Below are positions 33,419-44,276 of a DNA stretch of 64,000 bases, piece by piece (the first letter of the stretch is position 1; each line of letters opens with the position of its first letter). A model generated the notes under the pieces. It made no database searches, had not been told where the DNA came from, and was given only the letters and a program-made list of their open reading frames with translations. The DNA is from Rhynchopus euleeides (Eukaryota; Euglenozoa; Diplonemea; Diplonemida; Diplonemidae), in NCBI GenBank assembly GCA_963210315.1, contig OY723268.1, forward strand, positions 1,178,001 to 1,242,000, in the 5' to 3' direction. A program made the position numbers and the translations under genes.

Positions 33419-33749
33419 AGCGGGCCCTTTGTGTGTCGAACGAAATACAACAAACAAAATACCCAACCCCCCAACCCAATCGCAGATCCCTGTCCTGTGG
33501 TGTGGAAGTAGTTGGCACTGCACTGCGCTGCACCCCTTACCCCCTTTGCAACATGCAACACACTGCATCACCTCTACAACGAAACGATCAACCTGGAAGA
33601 CCTGCCGTTCCCCCCTCTTGCTGTCTTCCTTGCATTCGAACCCGCTGGTGCTGGGCCACACCTCTCCACCCCTACCTCCCGGAAGGGGGCAGAGGCAGGG
33701 CGGCAGTGGCCCCACTGTGCTGTTTCTCTAAAGCTGTGCCGCTCTGCTC
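33419..33749. other. Short intergenic region
   Basis: 5' region of the pseudo-beta-lactamase gene and 3' region of the NEK-like kinase. A GGTTCGA word at about 33637 (minus) is not followed by the CC of a tRNA B box. Confidence 0.45.
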
Positions 33750-34646
33750 TCACGTCGCCACCACCGGTGGTGGCCGCGGTAGCAGGCTGATCACCTTCTC
33801 ACAAACGCTTGTCGGAAGGGGGTTTGTGAAGGCAAAATACTTCTCGAGCAACTCAGCAGCCGTTGCCCGCTCCTCTGGTGCGACGCGCAGCAGCGACGCA
33901 ACCACCTCTTTGACGCGGCCGGGGCAGCTGTCTGGTAGGTCGGCATACTTGCCGCTGTTTATCGCCTGCGCCACAGCCAGTATGTTGTTCCCCCCGAAAG
34001 GCTTCCGCAGTGCAAACATCTCGTAGGCAACGCACCCCAGGCTCCACATGTCAGCAGGGTGTGTGTACTCCTGCCCGTTGCACACCTCTGGGGACAGGTA
34101 GAAGGGCGTGCCCACCATTGTCGATGCCATGCTCTGGCTTGACAGCATCTTCGAGATCCCGAAGTCGCCTATCTTCAGGAGGAGGCCTTCGCAGAGGAAG
34201 ATGTTCGACGGCTTCAGGTCGCGGTGCATCACCTGTGAGATGTGCATGTACCCCACGCCTACCAGCAGCTGGAACAGGAGGTACAGCATGTCACCCGTGT
34301 CGTGCCCCTGCGATTGGGTGTCGATGTATGCTTGCAGGTCGCCCCCGCAGCAGTATTCAGTGACGAGGTTGACGGTGCTCTCCGCATCGACGAAGTGTTC
34401 GATGTACCGCACGATGTTGGGGTGCTGCAGCACACCCAGCACATACACTTCGGTGGCGTTCGCCTCCATCAGCTGTGAGCTGGCGGAGGCATCCACCGAG
34501 GTTCGCTTCACCACGCACACCTCGTCGGCACATTCGGTGACCCCTGCAACGGGTTTTGCGAGGTATACCTGGCCAAAGCTGCCATGCCCCAGCACCCTGA
34601 TCTTTGTGTAACGCGACCACGCCTGCACAGGCTCATCGCTGCTCAT
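33750..34646 (-). CDS. NEK-like serine/threonine protein kinase
   Basis: A 298-residue kinase that is almost entirely catalytic domain. I start at MSSDEPVQAW (ATG 34646); upstream in-frame sequence lacks protein character. It shows the glycine loop GHGSFG, a Lys in CVVKRTS, HRDLKPSN, DFGISK, and SPE in place of APE with the activation-loop context MVGTPFYLSPEV. The TPFYLSPE context and the overall short, single-domain layout resemble NIMA-related kinases, which act in cilia and cell cycle control. There is no regulatory tail, coiled coil or membrane segment. All catalytic residues are present, so it should be active. Another small STE/CAMK-like kinase is a weaker alternative. Confidence 0.85.
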   Translation of the reverse strand: MSSDEPVQAWSRYTKIRVLGHGSFGQVYLAKPVAGVTECADEVCVVKRTSVDASASSQLMEANATEVYVLGVLQHPNIVRYIEHFVDAESTVNLVTEYCCGGDLQAYIDTQSQGHDTGDMLYLLFQLLVGVGYMHISQVMHRDLKPSNIFLCEGLLLKIGDFGISKMLSSQSMASTMVGTPFYLSPEVCNGQEYTHPADMWSLGCVAYEMFALRKPFGGNNILAVAQAINSGKYADLPDSCPGRVKEVVASLLRVAPEERATAAELLEKYFAFTNPLPTSVCEKVISLLPRPPPVVAT

Positions 34647-36551
34647 CTGCTGCGCCGGAAGGAAGCCCGCCTGCACATCACCTCGATGTGTTGCAACAGA
34701 TGGGCACAGCCTGAGGGGTGCGCTTATGAAGCATAATACGTGGCAATGCTGCATCCCGGCCCACCCACCATTCCGTGGCAAACACGGCAGACAAGACAAT
34801 AGTGGGAGAGGTTGGGTGGGGCTGGGGGTGGGTGGAGTCCGTGGCGTTGGGAGCGGTAGCGTTCACCCCTGGCCGGCTCTTGCTCCTCCTGGGCCAGGCG
34901 GTGTGTCTGGAAGGCACACGGCCCTGTTGTCAGCGTCTCTTGTATTTGGGAGGAATGAGAACGCCTTGCGATAAAGATGATACTGTGGGAGACAGCGGTG
35001 CCCCTGAAGAGGCATGTCAACGCAGCTCTTTGCGTACTTCTTCTTCTTCCTTTTGCACTTTTTCAAACAGAGTGGGCTGAACAGGAGGCTTCAGGGACAC
35101 CAATACACCTTCTCTCACAGCACGCCCAACCCTCACCCGGAGGCAGGAAAACGAAAACATATCATGCGGCTGGGCGGGGTGAGATACAGTGTGTGTATGT
35201 AACAGCGGAGATCACAAGAGCAGGGCTGCTCGGTGTGCTCTGCGCCACTATAAATAGGTAGGGGTGGTGGGGCGCAGCACGCTGCCTGTTCGCAGGTCGC
35301 AAACGAAAGGGTTGGTGTAATGTTATGATTCGATGGCACGCCCCACCCCCTCTCACCAGGTTCTTCCCCGCGCGGTGCGACAGACAGGCGCAGCGCCACA
35401 GAGCGGGTGCAGGGAGACACACATCACGCCAACATCAAACGCCCCCGCATAGCATGCTGAGCGGGGAGGCAAATGGTGTCGACACGCCTGTGCACATCCA
35501 CTCCACTCCACGCTGTGCGCAGCGTGTTTCCTGTTGCAGGCTGCGCAGAACAACACGATGCGAACGGGATGACATAGATGCGTGTGGGGTAGTCTCATGG
35601 GGCGAAACTACCCCATGTATCGCGTTACAATTCACGGTGGGGGCCACCGTGTCGGGGCAATGAACCCAGTCCCTCCTCCCTCTCCCCGCTGGCAGCGCCA
35701 GCGGGGAGTAGGGGGGGCGATGGGGCTGGTCAATGCAACCCGGGAATAGAACACTGGGCTGTGTGGGGAGCGGGGCTGTGCAGGGCAGGTGGCCTGAACT
35801 GGATTGATGAAGAAAATGCAGTCAGCGCAACCCCGCGTAACCCACACGGCAACGTGAAGGGGGTAATCAACACAAAAAAAATATACAAAAAAAACGTTGG
35901 CAGTGTTGGATTGGCGAATCTGCATCGAACAGAAGTCTATGAGAGACCACTGCACTAGAACTGACACGCTATCCACGTTGCCTCCGCCATACCACAGGGG
36001 GCGGGCGGACAAAAGGAGTGGAAGGGATGTGGAGGGGGGGGAGAGAGGGAGATGGAGAGGGGAGAGGAGGACCAACCAAAGGGGAAGAGGGAAGGAGTCA
36101 CAAGCATTGTGCCCCGCCGAGGCACGGGTGTATCTGGGGTCCCGAGCCTGATCACACACGGGATGGGGTTCTCCAGGGAAGAGCCCGCATCCGGGGATGC
36201 AGCGGTGGCACGCCTGCTGGGGTTGGTGCACTACCCAGAGAGGCAGGGAGGCTGTGCGTCTCACAGTGTGAGTGTAAGCAGAGCGCCGTGGCGTCCCGAG
36301 TGTAAGGGAGGGTGTGGGGGTTGTGGCGAAGCCGTTAAAGCAGGCTCTCGAGAGAGAGAGGGGCAGCAGGGTGGTGCAGAGAAACGTAATATACAGTGCC
36401 ATCAGTGCAGTGGGGTGCCCAGCGGGTGTCGCACCACACGCCGTATGGAGGAGGCTGCCAGGCTGGCAGGGTGCGGTGCACTGCAGCCCAGGGGTGTGGG
36501 GGCACGGCAAGAGGCAGCCTGGGTCAGCCTCCTGGACTCGGTGGGTGAGTC
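34647..36551. other. Intergenic region, about 1.9 kb
   Basis: No convincing gene on either strand. TATAAATAGG occurs at 35249-35258 (plus strand) without a gene that clearly belongs to it. A minus-strand open frame over 35632-36555 is low-complexity and lacks family features. Confidence 0.5.
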
Positions 36552-37619
36552 TCACCCGGACTTCGAGTGCGGCTGTGTCTGTGGTGCGGGCACGGGCTCC
36601 ACCACTTTGGTTGTGGGTGTCAGAACAGGTGCAGGAGGTGTGGTCGGAGGAGATGATGTCGTCGGTGCGGGTGGCACAGGGGTGGCAGACAGCGGAGCCG
36701 GGGTGTGTGCGTCACCCCCCAGCACTTCGCAGGGCCACCAAGCCGCCTTGGTGCACGACTTCCGGCACTGAGCGTACCACGCCGAGAGCCTGTAGCATGT
36801 GAGCCCCGCTGCGCAGCACCCAGGTGCAGACTTGCATGCGTTCCACACCTGCAGCTCCTTGGCGCACCCAGAGGGCGAGGGTGATGACACAGGCTGCGGT
36901 GTGGGTGTCACGGGTGGCGCAGGCGTCGTGGTCGGTGTGGGCGTCTGCGCAGGCGGGGTTGTGGGCACCGGCTCAGGCACGGGGGTGGCCTGCGGTGTGG
37001 GAGTCGCGGGTTGCGGCGTCGGCGTCGGCTCACCGCCATTCTGGAACACAACATCGATCGCGTTGTAGAAGCTCGCTGGCGTGTCACCCACGTCCCAGAT
37101 CGCGAGCACCACATGGTACCCCTCACGCGACGGCATGGTGCAGTCGTGTGTGAGCTCCGCAGGCGGCTGCTGCATCCCGTAGTCCAGGGTGCAGAAGGGC
37201 GCCTCCTCAAACGACGACGCATCGAGCGGCCTGTTCGCGTCCCACCCCACGCGTGTGATGAAGTACCGGAAGTCACGTGTCACATGCGCAGCCGTGAACC
37301 GCCACGTGAACGGGGTGGTGCCTGCAGACATCGCAACCTTCCCCCAGCGTGTCGCAGACTGCGCATTCAGGGCTTGCATCGCAGGGCTCCCTGCAGACGC
37401 CACCTCCCCCGCAGCAGGGCCGCCCGACGGCCACCCGTCAGGGCCCTCCACGCTCTGCGGCTCGTACTGCACCTGCCCGCAGTTCTGGTTCAGCCGCCCC
37501 CCGCCCGACGAGCAACCGTACGCACGCGACACAGGGGACTTGACGTAGCCGTGCCCGCTCACCCCACCCAGCACAGCTGCCGCCACGAGGCAGCCGAGGT
37601 ACGCTCTCTGCGATGGCAT
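36552..37619 (-). CDS. Secreted AA10 lytic polysaccharide monooxygenase with Thr/Pro linkers and a CBM1-like module
   Basis: Copper enzyme that oxidatively cleaves crystalline chitin or cellulose outside the cell. The 355-residue protein starts at MPSQRAYLG (ATG 37619). A signal peptide ends at residue 22, leaving the catalytic N-terminal His23 in HGYVKSPVSRAYGC. The second histidine-brace ligand is His112 in WRFTAAHVTRDFRYFIT, and the axial aromatic lies in SFYNAIDVVF (about 183-192). These fit auxiliary activity family 10 (bacterial chitin-binding type-4 fold) better than AA9 or AA15. A Pro/Thr linker leads to a Cys-rich module (CCAAGLTCYRLSAWYAQC, about 262-279) resembling the carbohydrate-binding module CBM1 of fungi and oomycetes, then a second Pro/Thr tail. 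Single exon. The AA10 part suggests lateral acquisition from bacteria, to be tested by phylogeny. Confidence 0.85.
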   Translation of the reverse strand: MPSQRAYLGCLVAAAVLGGVSGHGYVKSPVSRAYGCSSGGGRLNQNCGQVQYEPQSVEGPDGWPSGGPAAGEVASAGSPAMQALNAQSATRWGKVAMSAGTTPFTWRFTAAHVTRDFRYFITRVGWDANRPLDASSFEEAPFCTLDYGMQQPPAELTHDCTMPSREGYHVVLAIWDVGDTPASFYNAIDVVFQNGGEPTPTPQPATPTPQATPVPEPVPTTPPAQTPTPTTTPAPPVTPTPQPVSSPSPSGCAKELQVWNACKSAPGCCAAGLTCYRLSAWYAQCRKSCTKAAWWPCEVLGGDAHTPAPLSATPVPPAPTTSSPPTTPPAPVLTPTTKVVEPVPAPQTQPHSKSG

Positions 37620-38529
37620 TGCCTTGTCTCGATATGGTTTGTTTGTTGTGCAATAGAAAGAGGTACGATTGGGAATATGTCCTGTGAGAGTGGAGTGTGT
37701 GGCGGTGTGGTGCGAGGGGGGGGGGCGTGAAACCCCCACCTGCACAGCGCCTCAGCAACAACACGACGCAGACCATGCGACGGGGTGGGGTGGAGTGGGG
37801 CAGGGCGGTGCGGGTGGGGTTGTACGACACTTGGAGCTATCGCCTTGCCAGAATGGGCGATATTGAGGGCGATAAATACTGGGATGTGGGCGATAACCGA
37901 ATCGCCGCATCCTATGACTAGCGGGTGCAGAGACACCCTCTACACTACAAACTCCAAAGCTGGAGTCTCGCTGGCTGAAGTCCACCGTGCAGATCTCGTC
38001 ACCTAGTGACCCCCAGATGCGCCGAAAGCGCCGCACCTCGTTGACTAACAAAAGGGGCTTTGATTGTCCAGGGAGTGCGCAGTATGCTCTTGACGGGACA
38101 ATCACACTTTCATCATGCGGAGAGATGTAGAGAGCGACACCGTCTGTGCTGACTGTTGCTTGTGGTGGGGCTTCAGGGGAGCAGCATGCCAGCGAGTGGG
38201 GTGCCACACATGAGTCTTGCAGGCAGCATCGCAGTGTAAAGACGCACGTGAATCTGATGGAAAGTGGCACCTGGAAAGGTGGCACTTGGGAGGGCCAAAC
38301 CTGGGGTACACACTCACATGCATCCTTTCGAAGTAGACTATAGTGTACAACACACCAGAGCACACCTTGCACTTGTTGCGACTTCGACATTCACACTGAC
38401 CGCTTCCACCTCTCCCCTGCGTAGTCTTATCCGATACTAATGGTTGCTTGCAGCCGAGTACAACTCGCAAACAATGTAGCTTGCTTGCCTTGTACCCACC
38501 CACCTGTGCCGCTCTGCTCTGTGTGTGCA
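37620..38529. other. Intergenic region between the LPMO and ankyrin/WD40 genes
   Basis: No gene recognised. TATTTATC (minus) at about 37872-37879 lies 250 bp upstream of the LPMO ATG and could be a TATA-like element. GCACTTGG-type short repeats are present near 38265-38295. Confidence 0.45.
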
Positions 38530-40612
38530 CTATCGAGCAGCCACAGACGCACCAAGCACACTGCATGCAGCGGGAGGCGTCACAGCCTCGAGCCCAGCGC
38601 ATTCAAAGGGTACAGGCACAACGGGCCCAATGCCGATCACAGTCCGCAGACTCCAGGAGGTGGCACAGGTGCGGACCACGTTGCCATCACAAGCGGCAGT
38701 GCAGTTGGCTACGCCTGATGTCGCAGTTCCGCTGCCAACAGAGGAGGTGTGGCCTTCAAGCTTCTGCAGCTCCTTCCCTGTTGATGTATCCCAGACACGA
38801 ACGCTGTTGTCGCAAGATGCTGAGATGATCTTCGATCCGTCTGGTGTGACAGTCACGGAGTTCACAGTGGAGGTGTGGCCTTCAAGCTTCTGCAGCTCCT
38901 TCCCTGTTGATGTATCCCAGACACGAACGCTCTTGTCGTCAGAGCCTGAGATGATCTTCGGTCCGTCTGATGTGACAGTCACGGAGTAGACAGGAGAGGT
39001 GTGGCCTTCAAGCTTCTGCAGCTCCTTCCCTGTTGATGTATCCCAGACACGAACGCTCTTGTCGCCAGACGCTGAGATGATCTTCGATCCGTCTGGTGTG
39101 ACAGTCACGGAGTTCACAGTGGAGGTGTGTCCCAACAGGGGCGGGAGAGGTGCACCGAATGAGCAACCCTCCCAGTCAGAGTCTGTGAGGTTGGCTTTCC
39201 AGATAATTGCATGATCCAGCCAGCAGTTGCGGAAGCGGCTCTTCTCGAGCACAGTTGTACACAGGCGTGCGTGCCGCAGATCGCTGTCCTGCACAAGGAC
39301 ACCCGAGAGGTCACAGTTGAATCCATGTCGCATGCGCACGGCGAGTGCCATGGCATTGGAAGCGGACGCCAGTGATACTGCGTCAGCACCAGCATCGCGG
39401 GTCGCCAGGACCAGCGGCAGCAGCTCGGTTGTCACATTTGTGTCGCGGTCGTCGCCTCCACGCGCGAGCACCGTGTCCGCAAAGTACTGCAGCACATTCG
39501 GTGCATCCTGGCTGAAGGCCCTGTGCACTTTGCACCCAAGCGTCTCGCCCACACCACCCTTCCGTGCCAGCCGCCGCGCCACAAGGAACTCCCCAAGCGT
39601 CTTGTGACGGAATGTAAACGCGCTGCTCTCCTCCGCGAAGCTCTCTACACGAAATGGCAGCACACGGAACGCCTCGTCCGCCGCTGCACGGTCCACCTTG
39701 TCCTCCTTCAACAGGCGCGCCCGCTCTTTCCCCAGCACTCCCTGCCACGTCTGTTCCTGCAGCATCGCGCACGCAATCAGTTCGCCCACCCGCAGCACCT
39801 CCTCCACGCACGCCGCCCCTGCTCCAGCCGACCCCTGGCGCAACTGACGCAACCCCACCTCCACGTGATTCTGCAGGTACGCCTCGTACACCATGACATC
39901 ACTCAGGCGCTGCTGTGCCTGTGCCTGTGACGTCAGCTCACGCTGGGCGGAACGCGACATGTGAAGCAGGAACGGGTTGCGCAGCTTCGACAGCACCGCC
40001 ACCTCAGCATCTGCGACTGTGTGTTCCACCGCCAGCTGCTCCAGCGGTGCTGTGATCTTGCCAAGCCGCCGCAACCCCGCCTTCCACCACTCCAAGAAGC
40101 CCGCCTGCTGCGACAGCTGGCTGTGCCTGCGACTGCGACTGCGAGTGTTGCGGGGGCACCACTGCAGTGCGGGATGCAGCAGCAGCTTCGGCATGTGCCC
40201 TCAAGGGCGGCCACTCGTTTGTGAGGAATCGCCGCAGCCTGCTGGCCACCTCGGTCTGCATCTTCCCCACCTGCTCGCCGAGGGCCGCCAGCAGCGCACT
40301 GCGTGTGTCGCCCTCACGGTGTTGCAGCGCGTACCACACCGGTGTGCGCCCCTCCCCGTCCGCAACGCTCGCTGCCCCGCACTCATCCACCAGAAACTTC
40401 ACTGCTTCGGCAGCAGCGGGAACCCCCCTGCACCCGGGCTGCAACACCTCGTGCAGCAGCGTCCGTCTGGTGCGTGGGTCCGCCGTGTTCACGTCCACCT
40501 TGTGCTGCTCCAGCAGCTGCCGCCACGTCCCGCCCTCCAGTGCCTCCTTCACAGCGTGTGCAGTGCCCCACCATCCCTGCCCCTGCTCCTGCACACTCGC
40601 ACTCGCCCCCAT
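38530..40612 (-). CDS. Ankyrin - STAND-like helical - pentapeptide-like - WD40 protein lacking a visible NTPase core
   Basis: Two open frames on the minus strand form one gene. The first (40612 to about 40163, from MGASASVQEQ) has ankyrin-like repeats (DPRTRRTLLHEVLQ, GEGRTPVWYALQH). The second (about 40104-38530) has the helical region found after NACHT domains (KLRNPFLLHM, FRHKTLGEFLVARRL), a pentapeptide-like stretch (about 39330-39180) and three WD40 repeats, then a degraded fourth. The frames can be joined by a 58-bp GT...CAG intron (40105-40162) to give 674 residues, but its donor GTGGTG departs from the GTRTG pattern of the other introns and the area has GCAGTC repeats, so a frameshift is also possible. 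No Walker A (GxxxxGKS/T) is present between the ankyrin and helical parts, so the usual nucleotide switch is missing. It may be a truncated relative of NLR-like proteins. Confidence 0.6.
38749..39126 (-). repeat. Three 126-bp tandem WD40-coding repeats
   Basis: Units are spaced exactly 126 bp (for example TTCAAGCTTCTGCAG at 38755, 38881 and 39007) and differ at only a few bases. Each encodes a 42-residue WD40 blade (VRVWDTSTGKELQKLEGHT). Confidence 0.85.
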
Positions 40613-40800
40613 CCCGCCCACAGACCCGTGATGTGCTCTGCACACGCACTCCTCGTATGTGCCGCTTGTGTGTAATGTAATGTGTACTGCCAGCCTGCAT
40701 ATTGTGTGTGTATCTCAAGTGGACCTCCAGCGGTGCAGGATGTGGTTCTGCCGACAAGACTGATCGATGCATCGCTGGGGGCGGACCTGCCGTGGACTGG

Positions 40801-40887
40801 TTTGATCGTCGAGAGTGAATGGAAAAGAAAGTCTCCCAGCACCTTCTTGCAATGTTAGTCCTTTTTGTAGTCACTGCACCAGATATG
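40801..40887 (+). repeat. Dispersed repeat S1, long copy
   Basis: GATCGTCGAGAGTGAATGG, AAAGTCTCCCAGCACC, GCAATGTTAGT and GCACCAGATATG, collinear with 62245-62327. Confidence 0.7.
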
Positions 40888-41040
40888 TTGTACAAGGCAA
40901 ATCAATGCACAGTGGGAGGGTGTGTCGCAGTTGGTGGTTGGACCGCAAAACAGTACCGCTAAAACATGAACGGGCGTTTGTACACAGCAGCGAAGAGGGG
41001 GGTAGTGAAATAGAAGCAGAAGAGGGGGGGCACGGCGCTG

Positions 41041-41195
41041 AAGTAACCACTGTTACAAGTGGTTTTACAAGTGGTTTACATGTAAAAAAATTTACATGTA
41101 AATTTACAAGTGGCACTTGTAAAATTACATGTGCCACTTGTAAATTTTACAAGTGGTACATGTAAAATTACATGTGCCACTTGTCATTTACGAGC
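41041..41195. repeat. Left palindromic subterminal array of element C
   Basis: Repeated ACAAGTGG, CCACTTGT and TTTACATGTAAA words in both orientations; could fold into long hairpins in single strand. Confidence 0.8.
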
Positions 41196-41313
41196 TTTCC
41201 TTAACACTGGCGAGCCGTGTTGTTCCATTTGTTTATCCCCCGCGACCCAGACCAGCACATGCCCTGCTGCACACACACTCCCTCACTTACAAAAGGACCT
41301 TTGCACCTCCAAC

Positions 41314-43934
41314 ATGAGCAAGAGAATGGCAACCACAACACCGACGCGCAACAGCAAGCGGACGAAGAGCGGAGATCTGGGGAAGGAGGATGAGCGGCAT
41401 GAAAGCCAGCTGCAGCAGCTTGTGGAGGACTTTGTGGCCCTGTACACCATCAGGAAGACGGGGGAGGTGTTTAAACACTCGGTGTTGAAGGAGATGCTGC
41501 AGAAGGTGCTGGTGACCACCATCCCCCCCAAGAGTGGAGTGATAACAAAGGTGCTGAAACACAAATACGATGCACTGGCTTCCTACAAGTCGCTGAAGGA
41601 TGTTTCCGGCGACCTGTACACGGTTCGGATCGAAGGAAACCGTGAGATGGCCATCCACGGCATCGCGCTGAAGCCCTTCCCCACGCCAACGCAGAAGAAG
41701 TCGGAGGGTTTCGCGCGCCTCAAGCTGGTGGTGGAGGACCTGGACAGCATGGATATGGTCAAGATGTACAAGGCATCGGCACAAGCCTCCACATCCGAGA
41801 CGCGTCCGAAGAATAAGGCAGTGGCGGCGGTGGCGGGCGATGCAGCACATCGTTGTGGGCGTGCACGACCAGGAGACCGGGCGCTACTATAGCGTCATCG
41901 TCGAGAATGGCTTCGCCAAGCTGGTGACGGCGACGCTGGAAGGGGTGCAGGTCGACTACACCTTCTACAGGGACCGTCCTTCGGACCAGTGTGAGCCAGG
42001 TGAATACAGCGGCTCGCTCGTTGTGCCGCCTCCGCATTTTGTGGATTCAAGCAGAAATCGGTGAAATCATTCGACAACACAGGGCAGAGTTGGGCATGTC
42101 TCTGCGCGACTGTGAACGGCTGGGCTCACTCGTTCGCAGAGAGACAGGGATCTCGATGGGGCTTTCATACCCCCTCCTCGTAAAGCATGAAGCTCCCCTC
42201 CGGCTGATGACGCCCTCTCTGCTGGGGAACATGCGGGGGTGCCTCGAGTTTCTGCTGAGGGCTTTCCCATCCGCTCGGGTCGCCCCCCACCAACAGTCAT
42301 GGTCACGGGTGATGGCTACACACCCGGTAGCCTTCAAGGAAAGAGCAGGCAGCGACTGGCAATCGCATTGACGGACGGGATCACCGCGTCCCGCTTTCTG
42401 ACAGTGTGTGACCGCCACAAGCCCCTGTTCTACGAATGGTGGATGCTCCATGCCTTGGGGCAGATTGTGGCAGTTCAGAAGGGGATCTTCACGAAGGGGC
42501 CTTGCTCCTTTTCCATCACCCAGTTCCGGCTTGGGGGTGACCACTTAGAGTTGTGGTCACTCTTCAAAGGTGTAGGTGGGACAGGGCATCGTTCTGCCTT
42601 CTGCCTTACAGGAATCGACGAGCGTTTGGAGTACCTGCATGACTGCCACCGCTGTAGTACCCAAGAGATGGATGCCGCAGGATTCACTTGTAGCATCGCT
42701 TCAAAATTCTCGAATCCTGTCTACACCGTGACGCCCCCCCCTTCACGATACGAAAGGTGTCATGCGCCTCATTCTACGTACGCTGCCGGGATCAAAAGTG
42801 GTGGAGGAAACCATCCTTGGAAAAGTGGGAAAAAATTTCACTGGGAAGCACGCAAGAGAGATACTCGCTGCTTTGAAGGCCATCACCGTGGGGAATCAGC
42901 GGACATTGTGCTGCGCAATGCAATCACTGATCTTCTTCCGCTACCAAGACATACCAGTGCGATACTTCTCAACAGGTTCCTGCCGCAAAGAGTTTCTATT
43001 CGCTGTGATCAGCTATCATGTGCTGATTTTCTTGTTGGAGTGGGCAAATCCCGGGATCACTCGCTCGGCATATGCTCATTCTCTCGAACACTGGTTTGAT
43101 GAGCAGGATGCGCACAGGGTCACCGTCTCCGACGAGCTCTTCGAACAGGGCAACGGTGAGCGCAAGAGGTGGACACGTGGGGGATCCCCGCAGACGATGG
43201 AGCGTGATCTGCAGATCTATGAACTGAAACAGAAACACTTGACGGATGAAAATACCGTGCGCAAAGTGCCTCCACTGACTCCTACCATCGGCGAGCGGCC
43301 CCAAATATCTTACGATTCCATGCGCCTGTGCAGGTGTGTGATCACTCACAATGATACGTGGCTCAAGGCTGCTCGTCAATTGGTGGTCCGCTTGGACAAA
43401 CTTGGCCTCGGGTCACATGTGCGCCGCAGAGATGGTCACGGACAAACATTTCAGGCAGAACCCGGCAACAACGGCGATGTTTTCCTGGTTTGCATCTGTG
43501 ACGAAGAACCCTGGGAGGTGACGGAGGTGACGCCCCCTGCACAAGGAACCACCGACGGGGAGGAGGCTGGTGATGGCGGCAACCTTGCGAGTGACGGCAA
43601 TAGCGGCGAGGCTGGTGATGATGATGATGATGATGGCGACGAGACATCCGCCACAGAAGAGTATAGCTGCGTTGTTTGCCCTGACAAGAGCTTCGCGCGG
43701 GTTTACGGGCTCTACGCCCACTACGACGGACAGCACCGGCCGAGGGCGCAGTGTGAATGTCGAGTGTCTTGCCCCTTGTGTGAGAAAACGGTGTTCAGAA
43801 GTGGACTTAGCCAACACGCCCTCTACGTCCACCAGGATGAGCTGGACATCACGACCTGCCCTGTGTGTCTGCAGGAGTTTGCTTCACAAGAACTGAGGGA
43901 TATGCACATGTCGGACGAACACCCTGCAGTCTGA
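41314..43934 (+). pseudogene. Element C transposase-like gene with C-terminal C2H2-like fingers; frame broken or intron-split
   Basis: Coding character runs from ATG 41314 (MSKRMATTTPTRN) to the stop at 43932-43934 but changes frame several times: near 41830 (GGCGGT-rich), near 42000-42055 where a GTGAAT...CAG intron would join QCEP to EIGEIIRQ in frame, near 42305-42350, and at an 8-C run near 42733 where 7 C would keep the frame. Recognisable parts: TDGITASRF and RLGGDHLELWSLFK in the middle, an acidic low-complexity stretch, and three Cys/His pairs at the end (CVVCPDKSF...H, CPLCEKTVF...H, CPVCLQEF...H). It is most likely the transposase or DNA-binding protein of element C. I cannot tell short introns from inactivating mutations. 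Confidence 0.55.
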
Positions 43935-44103
43935 AAAAATGAGACTGTGTGCGTCGGCACAAAATACAATCAGTCCACTCGATCCGATCTCGACAGCTGT
44001 TGCATTGCACTCCCACCGTTTGCTGGTCATTTCTCTCCCCTCCTTGCCACTCCGCTTGCCAAAAAACCCCCCATCACAGTGTAGAGTATGAAGGAACCCG
44101 CGG

Positions 44104-44276
44104 AGATGACAAGTGGCACATGTCATTTACATGTAAAATTACAAGTACCACTTGTAAAAGTTACAAGTGGCACTAGTAATTTTACATGTGGTACTTGTAA
44201 TTTTACAAGTGGCACTTGTAACCATTTTTCACTTGTAATTTTACATGTAAAACCACTTGTAATGTAATTTACTTCA
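44104..44276. repeat. Right palindromic subterminal array of element C
   Basis: Mirror of the left array: ACAAGTGG, CCACTTGT and TTTACATGTAAA words with spacers, ending at the terminal inverted repeat. Confidence 0.8.

Noticed and set aside
33630-33650. tRNA-like GGTTCGA word
   Set aside because: Lacks the terminal CC of a B box and no cloverleaf can be drawn around it.
35632-36555. 307-codon minus-strand open frame upstream of the NEK kinase
   Set aside because: Composition is Cys/Pro/His-rich and random-like, without domains, and it overlaps the end of the LPMO gene.
41001-41030. Long target-site duplication of element C formed by the two S2 copies on its flanks
   Set aside because: The flanking S2 copies are similar but not identical and are also found elsewhere, so they are better read as separate repeats.
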